Assembly (NCBI GenBank): GCA_900545405.1
Contig: UQYT01000013.1
Span: 1 to 59,086 of the forward strand
Reading direction: 5' to 3'
Origin: an uncultured Eubacteriales bacterium
Lineage (GTDB): Bacteria; Bacillota; Clostridia; Oscillospirales; Oscillospiraceae
DNA length: 59,086 nucleotides
Shown: positions 38,962 to 46,694 of the stretch, in pieces
Numbering within the stretch: position 1 is the stretch's first letter
How the letters are laid out: every line of letters begins with the position of its first letter
Notes under the pieces: generated by a model
The model's input: only the letters and a program-made list of their open reading frames with translations
Told to the model about the DNA's origin: nothing
The model's database searches: none
Translations under genes and position numbers: made by a program

Positions 38962-41184
38962 CTATATCTCAGAGCTCAGCCTTATCCTCAGGCCGCTGTA
39001 CCTCCTGGATTGAACGTGGTTGTCTATCATCCTGTACGCCGTCTCCTCTTCCCCGACGGCTATGAGCAGCTCGCGCGAGCGCGTCACCGCGGTGTAGAGC
39101 ACGCCGCGCGTGAGCAGCCTCGGAGCGGCCTGGGCCAGCGCGAGCACGACGGCCCTGTACTCGCTGCCCTGCGACTTGTGCACGGTCATCGCCCAGGCGT
39201 GCTCGAGCTGCATGAGCTGCTCGAAGCTCAGCGCCGCGACGCGGCCGTCGAAGTCCACGGTCAGCGTCTCGTTCTCGCCGTCGATGCCGATTATATAGCC
39301 TATGTCGCCGTTGTAGATGCCGCTGCCGGCCTCCGCCGGAGCGCCCTCGCGGCTCCTGTGCCAGATTATATCATAGTTGTTCCGGATTTGCATCACCCTG
39401 TCGCCCTCGCGGAAGGTGACTTCGCCAAAAATTTTCTCGTTTTTGCCCTTCGCGGGCGGATTGAGCGCCGCCTGGAGCCGGCGGTTGAGCGCTGCGGAGC
39501 CGAGCTCGCCCTTCCGCGTCGGCGTGAGGACCTGTATCTCCTCCGGCGCGATGCCCATGCGCTTGGGCAGGCGCTCGGCGCAGAGCTCGACTATCGTCTC
39601 CGCCGCGCGGGCCGTGTCCGTGCGGTTCAAAAGGAAGAGGTCGCCCGAATTCTTGCGGAAGTCCGGGTGCTCGCCCCGGTTTATCTCGTGCGCGCAGCGG
39701 ACTATGCGGCTGCCCTCGGCCTGGCGGAAGATCTCCGTCAGCCTGACCGCCGGGATCGCGCCCGAGCGCAGTATGTCCGAGAACACCCGCCCCGGCCCCA
39801 CGCTCGGGAGCTGGTCGGCGTCGCCCACGAGTATCAGCCGGCAGTCCTCCGGCAGCGCGGCCAGCAGGGCGCGCATAAGCGTTATGTCAACCATTGAGCA
39901 CTCGTCGAGCACGACGGCGCCGCAGTCGAGGGGCTCGTCCTCGTCCTTGGCGAACACCACGTCCTCGCCCTCGGGGGCGAAGGCGGCGCCGAGCAGGCGG
40001 TGGATGGTGGCGGCCTCGCGGCCGGTGAGCTCGCTCATGCGCTTTGCGGCGCGGCCGGTCGGCGCGGTGAGCAGCGTCTCTATGCCCATGGCGTCGTACA
40101 TCGCGAGTATGCCGCGGAGGGAGGTGGTCTTGCCGGTGCCGGGGCCGCCGGTGAGGGCCATGACCCGGCATCGCGCCGCTAGGCTCAGCGCCTCACGCTG
40201 CAGGGGGGCGTAGGTCATGCCGCTCTCGGCCTCGGTGCGCGCGACGAGCGCCCGCGTGGCCTCGTCCTCGGGCTTCGGGGCCCCGGCGAGGCGCTTGAGC
40301 TTTTCCGCGACGTAGGTCTCGGCCTCGTAGAGCTCGGTGAGGTAGCAGGCGTCCCGGCCCGCGAGGGCGGTGCGGGTGATGGTGCCGCGCCCGGCGAGCT
40401 CGTCGAGGGCGGCGGTGACGCGCTCCGGCTCGGTGTTTATGAACTGGGCCGTGGCGGCGGTGAGCTTGTCCGCCGGGATGAAGCAGTGGCCGTTCCCGGC
40501 GTTGTGCCGGAGCTCAAAGACCACGGCGGCGCGGACGCGGTTCGGGTCGTCGGACTCGCAGCCGAGGTCGAAGGCCAGGTGGTCGGCCTCCGCAAAGGAG
40601 CCGCCGATGTGCGGCGCGGAGATTATGTAGGGGTCGCCGCCGATGACGTCCATGGCGTCTTCGCCGTAGAACCTGTAGAGCCGGACGGCCAGCAGCGGGC
40701 GCAGCCCGTGGCCGCAGAGGAACTCCATCAGCCGCCGCATCCCCGCCTGGCGGCGGAACTCCGCGGACATGCGCAGGGCCTTCTCGCGGGTTATGCCGCG
40801 TATCTCGGCGAGCTGCTCCGGGTGGTTTTCGAGCACGTCCAGCGTCTTTTCGCCGAAGCGGTCCACTATCAGCGTGGCGGTGGCGGGGCCTATGCCCTTG
40901 ACGGCGCGGCCCGCGAGGTAGGAGTAGATGGCCTCCGACGTCCGGGGCAGGCTCCGCTCCGCGTACTCGGCCTTGAACTGGCGGCCGTGGTTGGGATGGG
41001 TCATCCACTCGCCGAAGGCGTGCAGCTCCTCGCCGGGGCAGACCGCGGGCAGGGTGCCGACCACGGTCGTGACCCCGCCGTCGAGCGTGTCGAGCCGGAG
41101 CACGGCGTAGCCGTTTTCCTCGTTGGCGTAGATGACGTGGAGCACCCGGCCCGAGAGCTCGTTCAATTCTTCGTGTTCGTCCAT
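38962..41184 (-). CDS. recD2: RecD2-type ATP-dependent DNA helicase
   Basis: A 740-residue RecD-like helicase of the stand-alone RecD2/YrrC type. An N-terminal OB-like region (about 1-75) and a helix-hairpin-helix region (KGIGPATATLIVDRFG) precede the SF1 core: Walker A GGPGTGKTTS at about 345-354, LTAPTGRAAKRMSE, Walker B VVLDECSMVD, LVGDADQLPSVGPG, and the late motif AWAMTVHKSQGSEY. It unwinds DNA 5' to 3' and acts in repair. The ATG at 41184 follows GGGGAAGA and overlaps the preceding gene by 22 bp. Confidence 0.96.
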   Translation of the reverse strand: MDEHEELNELSGRVLHVIYANEENGYAVLRLDTLDGGVTTVVGTLPAVCPGEELHAFGEWMTHPNHGRQFKAEYAERSLPRTSEAIYSYLAGRAVKGIGPATATLIVDRFGEKTLDVLENHPEQLAEIRGITREKALRMSAEFRRQAGMRRLMEFLCGHGLRPLLAVRLYRFYGEDAMDVIGGDPYIISAPHIGGSFAEADHLAFDLGCESDDPNRVRAAVVFELRHNAGNGHCFIPADKLTAATAQFINTEPERVTAALDELAGRGTITRTALAGRDACYLTELYEAETYVAEKLKRLAGAPKPEDEATRALVARTEAESGMTYAPLQREALSLAARCRVMALTGGPGTGKTTSLRGILAMYDAMGIETLLTAPTGRAAKRMSELTGREAATIHRLLGAAFAPEGEDVVFAKDEDEPLDCGAVVLDECSMVDITLMRALLAALPEDCRLILVGDADQLPSVGPGRVFSDILRSGAIPAVRLTEIFRQAEGSRIVRCAHEINRGEHPDFRKNSGDLFLLNRTDTARAAETIVELCAERLPKRMGIAPEEIQVLTPTRKGELGSAALNRRLQAALNPPAKGKNEKIFGEVTFREGDRVMQIRNNYDIIWHRSREGAPAEAGSGIYNGDIGYIIGIDGENETLTVDFDGRVAALSFEQLMQLEHAWAMTVHKSQGSEYRAVVLALAQAAPRLLTRGVLYTAVTRSRELLIAVGEEETAYRMIDNHVQSRRYSGLRIRLSSEI

Positions 41185-41495
41185 TCTTCCCCATCCCATC
41201 CGATGTCCACGCAGTCCCAGCGCTTTGCGAGCAGCCGGGCGGTCTCGCGCGTGTCACCGTCCATTCCGCAGTCGTCGATGATTATCCGGCCCCTGAGCGT
41301 GCCGTTTTCCCTCAGCCAGACGAGGGCGCTGAGCGTCTCCTCCAGCCTGGGCTCGGCGCCGGACACGGCCAGCCTGATCTCCAGGGCCGTCCTCCGCCCG
41401 CAGCGCACGGGCAGCAGCAGCGTCCCCTTCAGCGACCAGAGGAACACAACGACCAGCCCCGCCGCCACGGCGCAGAGCAGTATTTTCCAGAACAC
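41163..41495 (-). CDS. Small single-pass membrane protein, unknown function
   Basis: A 110-residue protein. Residues about 3-20 form one transmembrane helix. The soluble part has LEIRLAVSGAEPRLEETLSALVWLREN followed by RIIIDDCGMDGDTRETARLLAKRW, which resembles the start of a nucleotide-sugar binding fold (strand, acidic DD, strand) but is far too short to be a glycosyltransferase. The GTG start has GGGGTG at 5 nt. It overlaps recD2 by 22 bp, so the two are probably translated together. I do not recognise a functional family. Confidence 0.65.
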   Translation of the reverse strand: MFWKILLCAVAAGLVVVFLWSLKGTLLLPVRCGRRTALEIRLAVSGAEPRLEETLSALVWLRENGTLRGRIIIDDCGMDGDTRETARLLAKRWDCVDIGWDGEEWTNTKN

Positions 41496-41543
41496 GCCGT
41501 CACCCCCTATGCCACAGTCTATGGGGCGGCGGACGCTTTTGTG

Positions 41544-42038
41544 TCAGTTGAAGATAGAGGTGAAGCCGTAGGTGATGCCGCTGACCAGTATGCCCGCGAT
41601 GAGCACGCCGAGCAGTATCGAGGGCAGGGCGTTGCGCAGGCGCATGTTCATCACCGCGGCGATGAGCGCGCCCGACCAGGCCCCCGTCCCCGGCAGGGGT
41701 ATGGCCACGAATATCGTCAGGGCGAAGAACTGATAGCGGTGTATCTTGTCCCACTTGCCCTCGGCCTTGGCCTCCAGCTTCTCGGCGAGGCGGGCCAGCT
41801 TGCCGCTCTTTCTCGTCATCCACCGGAAGATCGGCCGGATGAACAATATGATGAAGGGCACGGGCAGCATGTTGCCGATTATGCTTATGCCCATGGCCTC
41901 CGCGTGCGAGAGGCCCAGGCTGACGCCTATGGGTATCGCGCCGCGCAGCTCTATGACCGGGATCATGGAGATGATGAAGGTGGCGAGGTATTTGCCGACG
42001 TCCGCGCCTGTTATGGCCTCAACGATGAAATCTGTCAT
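41544..42038 (-). CDS. Small multi-drug export family membrane protein (COG2426/PF06695)
   Basis: A 164-residue membrane protein with about four helices. Typical segments: ISMIPVIELRGAIPIGVSLGLS, MLPVPFIILFIRPIFRWM and FVAIPLPGTGAWSGALIAAVMNM. The family is named small multi-drug export protein, but its transport role is weakly supported. The ATG overlaps the uvrA stop by 4 bp (ATGA), with AAGGTG as ribosome site inside uvrA. Confidence 0.88.
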   Translation of the reverse strand: MTDFIVEAITGADVGKYLATFIISMIPVIELRGAIPIGVSLGLSHAEAMGISIIGNMLPVPFIILFIRPIFRWMTRKSGKLARLAEKLEAKAEGKWDKIHRYQFFALTIFVAIPLPGTGAWSGALIAAVMNMRLRNALPSILLGVLIAGILVSGITYGFTSIFN

Positions 42039-44869
42039 TTCTCAAGCACCTTTTTCAGATATTCGCCCGTCGCGCTCTCTTTGCACTCCGCGCAGCCCTC
42101 GGGGGTGCCGGCAAAGACCACGGTGCCGCCGCCGTCGCCGCCCTCGGGGCCGAGGTCGATGATGTGGTCCGCGACCTTGATGACGTCGAGGTTGTGCTCG
42201 ATGACGACGACGGTGTTGCCCGCGTCGGTCAGCCGGTCGAGGATGCTGATGAGCCGCTGCACGTCCGCCGTGTGCAGGCCCGTGGTCGGCTCGTCGAGGA
42301 CGTACACCGTCGCGCCGGTGGAGCGCCGCGCGAGCTCCGTCGCGAGCTTGACGCGCTGCGCCTCGCCGCCCGAGAGCGTCGTGGACGACTGGCCGAGCTT
42401 GACGTAGCCGAGGCCGACGTCGTAGAGGGTCTGTATCTTGTCGCGGATCCTGGGCAGGTTCTGGAAGAAGTCCAGGGCCTCCTCCACGGTCATGTCCAGC
42501 ACGTCAGCGATGTTCTTGCCCTTGTAGCGGACCTCCAGCGTCTCGCGGTTGTAGCGCTTGCCCTTGCAGACGTCGCAGGGTACGTAGATGTCGGGCAGGA
42601 AGTGCATCTCTATCTTGATGAGGCCGTCGCCGGAGCAGGCCTCGCAGCGGCCGCCCTTGGTGTTGAAGGAGAAGCGCCCCGGGCCGTAGCCGCGCAGCTT
42701 CGCGTCCTGCGTGGTGGAAAAGAGCTCGCGGATGTCGTTGAACACGCCCGTGTAGGTCGCGGGGTTCGAGCGCGGGGTGCGCCCTATGGGCGACTGGTCG
42801 ATGCAGATGACCTTGTCCACGTTCTCGAGCCCGTCTATGCCGAGGCAGCGGCCGGGGCGGACGTGGGCGCGGTTCTTCACCGCGGCGAGGGTCTTGTAGA
42901 GCACCTCGTTTATCAGGCTGGACTTGCCGCTGCCGGAGACGCCGGTGACGGCCGTGAGCACGCCGAGCGGTATTTCGACGTCAATATTCTTCAAATTGTT
43001 CTCGCTCGCGCCGCGGATGAGGAGGCTTTTTCCGTTTCCCTTGCGGCGCTTCGAGGGCACGGGTATCTTCCTCGCGCCGGAGAGGTACTGGCCCGTGATG
43101 CTCCGGGGCTCGGCGCAGATGTCCTCCACCGTGCCCTTGGCGACGACCTCGCCGCCGTGGACGCCCGCGCCGGGGCCGATGTCCACTATCCAGTCCGCCG
43201 CGCGCATCGTCTCCTCGTCGTGCTCGACGACGATGAGCGTGTTGCCGAGGTCGCGCAGCTCCTTTAGCGTGTTTATGAGCTTGTCGTTGTCGCGCTGGTG
43301 CAGTCCGATGCTCGGCTCGTCGAGGATGTAGAGCACGCCCATGAGCGAGGAGCCTATCTGCGTCGCCAGCCGGATGCGCTGGCTCTCGCCGCCCGAGAGC
43401 GTCGCCGCCGCGCGCGAGAGCGTCAGGTACTGCAGCCCCACGCTCGCGAGGAAGCCGAGGCGGGAGCGTATCTCCTTGAGGATGCGGTCGGCTATCATCA
43501 TGTCCCGCGCGCCGAGGGTCGGGGGCAGCGCCTCGATGAAGGCCAGCTCCTTTGTGACCGGCATGTCGCAGAAGTCGATGATGGACATGCCGCCCACGGT
43601 GACGGCGAGGGCCTCCTTTTTGAGCCGCTTGCCGCCGCAGTCCGGGCAGGGGTACTCGCCGAGGTATTCCTCATACTCCTCGCGCATGGACTGGCTCTGC
43701 GTCTCGCGGTAGCGCCGCTCCAGGCTGTTCACCAGGCCCTCGAAGGGCTGGCGGAGCGTGCCCGTGCCGCGCGCGGTCTCGTATTGCAGCTCCAGCGGCT
43801 CGCCGCCGGTGCCGTACATGAGGACGTCCATGACCTCCTTGGAGAGGTCCTTTATGGGCGTCGTGAGCTTGAAGTGGTATTTCTTCGCGAGGGCGTCGTA
43901 GTACATCTTGGCTATGCTGTCGCCCTTGATGTTGGACCAGCCGGGGACCTGGAGGCCGCCCTGGAGGATGGAGAGCTCCGGGTCCTTGATAAGCAGGCTG
44001 GGGTCGGCCCGCAGCTGGCTGCCGAGGCCCGCGCAGGTGGGGCAGGCGCCGTAGGGGCTGTTGAAGGAGAACATGCGCGGCGTCAGCTCCTCGATGGAGA
44101 TGCCGCAGTCCTCGCAGGCGTAGTTCTGGGAAAAGAGCTGCTCGCGCCCGTCCGCGGGGCAGTCCACGAGCACTAGGCCCCCCGCGAGCGAGGCCGCCGT
44201 CTCCACCGAGTCCGTGAGCCTGCGCGCCGAGTCGGGGCGGACGACGAGGCGGTCCACCACGACCTCGATGTTGTGCTTTTTGTTCTTGTCGAGCTTTATC
44301 TCCTCGGAGAGATCGTACACCGAGCCGTCCACGCGCACGCGGACGTAGCCGCCCTTGCGCGCGTCCTCGAGCACCTTGGCGTGCTCGCCCTTGCGCGAGC
44401 GCACGACGGGGGCCATGACCTGGATGCGGGAGCCCTCCGGCCAGGCGAGCACCTGGTCGACTATCTGGTCTATGGTCTGCTGGCGTATCTCCTTGCCGCA
44501 CTTTGGGCAGTGCGGGACGCCGATGCGCGCCCAGAGCAGGCGGAGGTAGTCGTATATCTCCGTGACGGTGCCGACCGTGGAGCGCGGGTTGCGGCTCGTG
44601 GTCTTCTGGTCTATGGATATGGCGGGGGAAAGGCCCTCGATGTAGTCCACGTCGGGCTTGTCCATCTGGCCGAGGAACATGCGCGCGTAGCTCGAGAGGC
44701 TCTCGACATAGCGCCGCTGCCCCTCGGCGTAGATGGTCTCGAACGCCAGCGAGGACTTGCCGCTGCCGGAGAGGCCCGTGAACACCACAAGCTTCTCGCG
44801 CGGTATCTCGAGGTCGATGTTCTTGAGGTTGTTCTCCCTCGCGCCTTTTATATAAATGCTGTCTCTCAT
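42035..44869 (-). CDS. uvrA: Excinuclease ABC subunit A
   Basis: A 944-residue UvrA, the damage sensor of nucleotide excision repair. Two ABC ATPase modules: Walker A GLSGSGKSS near residue 32 and GVSGSGKSS near residue 640, signatures LSGGESQRIRLA and LSGGEAQRVKLA. Zinc modules include CPKCG, CEDCG, CPTC, and CPDCGGKRLKKE. Start ATG with AAGAGGCGG. It has its own promoter at 44904-44932. uvrB and uvrC are not in the window. It heads a leftward unit that continues through recD2 and comF. Confidence 0.98.
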   Translation of the reverse strand: MRDSIYIKGARENNLKNIDLEIPREKLVVFTGLSGSGKSSLAFETIYAEGQRRYVESLSSYARMFLGQMDKPDVDYIEGLSPAISIDQKTTSRNPRSTVGTVTEIYDYLRLLWARIGVPHCPKCGKEIRQQTIDQIVDQVLAWPEGSRIQVMAPVVRSRKGEHAKVLEDARKGGYVRVRVDGSVYDLSEEIKLDKNKKHNIEVVVDRLVVRPDSARRLTDSVETAASLAGGLVLVDCPADGREQLFSQNYACEDCGISIEELTPRMFSFNSPYGACPTCAGLGSQLRADPSLLIKDPELSILQGGLQVPGWSNIKGDSIAKMYYDALAKKYHFKLTTPIKDLSKEVMDVLMYGTGGEPLELQYETARGTGTLRQPFEGLVNSLERRYRETQSQSMREEYEEYLGEYPCPDCGGKRLKKEALAVTVGGMSIIDFCDMPVTKELAFIEALPPTLGARDMMIADRILKEIRSRLGFLASVGLQYLTLSRAAATLSGGESQRIRLATQIGSSLMGVLYILDEPSIGLHQRDNDKLINTLKELRDLGNTLIVVEHDEETMRAADWIVDIGPGAGVHGGEVVAKGTVEDICAEPRSITGQYLSGARKIPVPSKRRKGNGKSLLIRGASENNLKNIDVEIPLGVLTAVTGVSGSGKSSLINEVLYKTLAAVKNRAHVRPGRCLGIDGLENVDKVICIDQSPIGRTPRSNPATYTGVFNDIRELFSTTQDAKLRGYGPGRFSFNTKGGRCEACSGDGLIKIEMHFLPDIYVPCDVCKGKRYNRETLEVRYKGKNIADVLDMTVEEALDFFQNLPRIRDKIQTLYDVGLGYVKLGQSSTTLSGGEAQRVKLATELARRSTGATVYVLDEPTTGLHTADVQRLISILDRLTDAGNTVVVIEHNLDVIKVADHIIDLGPEGGDGGGTVVFAGTPEGCAECKESATGEYLKKVLEK

Positions 44870-44903
44870 ATTCCGCCTCTTATGTGTGAGCTTAAACTAT
44901 GAT

Positions 44904-44932
44904 ATTATACCCCAAAAGCAAGCCCATTTCAA
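44904..44932 (-). promoter_or_regulatory. Sigma-A promoter of uvrA
   Basis: On the minus strand TTGAAA (44927-44932), a 17-bp spacer and TATAAT (44904-44909). The predicted start gives a leader of about 28 nt. I do not see a LexA box of the Bacillus type across it. Confidence 0.85.
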
Positions 44933-44985
44933 CAGCAAAACCCGCCCGGGGCCGTGATCCGGCGTCTTTCCGCCGGCGTGTCCAA

Positions 44986-45028
44986 CACAAAAAACAGCTC
45001 CGGGGCGTTAGGCCTCGCGGAGCTGTTT
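44986..45028 (-). terminator. Terminator of the PAP2 gene, overlapping its last codons
   Basis: AAACAGCTCCG (44992-45002) pairs with CGGAGCTGTTT (45018-45028); on the minus strand a T-run follows. The upstream arm lies inside the final codons of the PAP2 gene. Confidence 0.8.
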
Positions 45029-45718
45029 GTTTTTGCCCAGGAAGCGTTTTCGGTAGAAGAGGAAAAACGCGGGCACGGCGAAGATGAGGGCGCCGACGGT
45101 GTCTATGAAGGCGTGCTGCTTCACCAGCACCGTGGAGGCCATGCACAGCACGCAGGCGGCGGTTATCACCGCGCGCCAGGGTTTGGTGAATATCCTGCTG
45201 TCGAAGGCGCAGAGGATGTCGCCCAGGCAGCCGAGCACGTGCATGCTCGGGAACACGTTCGTCGGCGTGTCCGCGGCCCAGATGATGGACATTATCCACG
45301 TGCCGAGGTTCGTCACCTCCACGTCCTCCGGGCGCAGGTGCTGGCCGTTCGGCACCAGCACGTCGAGTATGAGCGTCGCCGAGAGGGTGAACATGTTGTA
45401 GTACATCCAGCGGCGGAACGCGCCCTCGTCCTTGAGCATGGTGGGTATGCCCACCGCCGCGAAGAGCGGGTACCAGATGATATAGAATATCGCAAAGCCG
45501 GGCACGAACGGGATGTAGTCGTCCACGACCGTGTCCGTGACCCAGTAGCCCTCCGTGGGCGTGTGCTCCTCAATGATGAAGAACGTGACTATGTACACCA
45601 CAAAATACAGCGCGAGGAGGCAGTACCTGTGCGTCCTTATAAAGCTCCATACCTCGCCGAGCAGCTTACGTATAATGGCTGATTCCCCCAAATTCTTTTC
45701 CTGTTCCCATACGGGCAA
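45008..45718 (-). CDS. PAP2-superfamily membrane phosphatase
   Basis: A 236-residue membrane protein with about six helices. The PAP2 catalytic parts are PTNVFPSMHVLG (PSxH type histidine) and VLVKQHAFIDTVGALI (histidine plus aspartate). The first arginine/lysine motif is hard to place. Such enzymes remove phosphate from lipid phosphates such as phosphatidic acid or undecaprenyl pyrophosphate; the layout also resembles inositol-phosphoceramide-type members. The start is uncertain: TTG at 45718, or TTG at 45691, which has AGGA upstream; no ATG fits. It is divergent from gluQRS. Confidence 0.85.
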   Translation of the reverse strand: MPVWEQEKNLGESAIIRKLLGEVWSFIRTHRYCLLALYFVVYIVTFFIIEEHTPTEGYWVTDTVVDDYIPFVPGFAIFYIIWYPLFAAVGIPTMLKDEGAFRRWMYYNMFTLSATLILDVLVPNGQHLRPEDVEVTNLGTWIMSIIWAADTPTNVFPSMHVLGCLGDILCAFDSRIFTKPWRAVITAACVLCMASTVLVKQHAFIDTVGALIFAVPAFFLFYRKRFLGKNKQLREA

Positions 45719-45767
45719 AAATATGCTATCCTCGAACTATCTGAAAACCATCGACTCGGAGGCCGAT

Positions 45768-46694
45768 ATGAACACAAAGCCACGCGGCCGCTTCGCGCCC
45801 AGTCCCAGCGGGCGGCTGCACCTTGGAAACATGCTCTCTTCCCTGCTCGCCTGGCTGGACGTGCGCTCCCTGGGCGGGGAGCTGCTCTTCCGGCTCGAGG
45901 ACCTGGACCCGGAGCGGAGCTGGGACGAATATGCGCGCCTCATGGCCGAGGACCTGCGCTGGCTGGGCCTCGACTGGGACCTCGGCTGGCCGGAGGACCC
46001 CTCCTGCCGTCAGGGCCTGCGCACGGAGCGCTACGAGGCCGCCTTTGAGCGGCTGCAGAGCCTCGGGCTGGTCTACCCCTGCTGGTGCTCCCGCGCGGAG
46101 CGGCTGGCCGCGAGCGCGCCGCACCCGGGCGAGGAGCGCCCCTCGGGCTGCAAGTGCCGCTATTACACCGAGGCCGAGCGGGCCGCGCAGCGCCGCGCCC
46201 CGGCGGCGAAGGTCATCGTCCCGGACGAGGACATCCTCATCGCCGACGGCCACTACGGGCCGTACCGCGAGAACCTCGCGCGCGAGGGCGGGGACTTCAT
46301 CATCCGCCGCTCCGACGGGGTCTTTGCCTATCAGCTGGCCGTCTCGGTGGACGACATGGAGATGGGCGTCACGCGCGTGGTGAGGGCGCGCGACCTGCTG
46401 CCCTCCGCGCCGAGGCAGAAGTGGCTCATCGAGACGCTGGGCGGCGAGGCGCCGGACTACTGCCACGCCCCCCTGCTCACGGCCCCCGGCGGGCGCAAGC
46501 TCTCAAAGCGCGAGGGCGACCTGAACATGGCCGAGCTCCGGCGGCGCTTCACGCCCGAGGAGCTGACCGGCCGCCTCGCCCACATGTGCGGGCTCATAGA
46601 CAGGCCGGAGCCCGTCACGCCCGCGGAGCTGGTGCCGCATTTTTCCTGGGACAAGGTGTCCCGGGAGGACGTCATTTTGCCCGAGGCCTTCTGA
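45768..46694 (+). CDS. gluQRS: Glutamyl-Q tRNA(Asp) synthetase
   Basis: A 308-residue paralogue of the GluRS catalytic domain without an anticodon-binding domain. It attaches glutamate to queuosine at position 34 of tRNA-Asp. The HIGH-like motif SPSGRLHLGN and the KMSKS-like GRKLSKREG are present. A zinc module appears in PCWCSRAERL...GCKCRYYT. The ATG at 45768 follows TCGGAGG; earlier in-frame ATGs lie inside the divergent PAP2 gene. Its 3' end overlaps the converging P-type ATPase gene by 23 bp. Confidence 0.95.
   Translation: MNTKPRGRFAPSPSGRLHLGNMLSSLLAWLDVRSLGGELLFRLEDLDPERSWDEYARLMAEDLRWLGLDWDLGWPEDPSCRQGLRTERYEAAFERLQSLGLVYPCWCSRAERLAASAPHPGEERPSGCKCRYYTEAERAAQRRAPAAKVIVPDEDILIADGHYGPYRENLAREGGDFIIRRSDGVFAYQLAVSVDDMEMGVTRVVRARDLLPSAPRQKWLIETLGGEAPDYCHAPLLTAPGGRKLSKREGDLNMAELRRRFTPEELTGRLAHMCGLIDRPEPVTPAELVPHFSWDKVSREDVILPEAF

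Noticed and set aside
45555..45767. A 71-residue longer N-terminus for GluQRS
   Set aside because: The extension lies inside the divergent PAP2 gene and has no family similarity; the ATG at 45768 has GGAGG.
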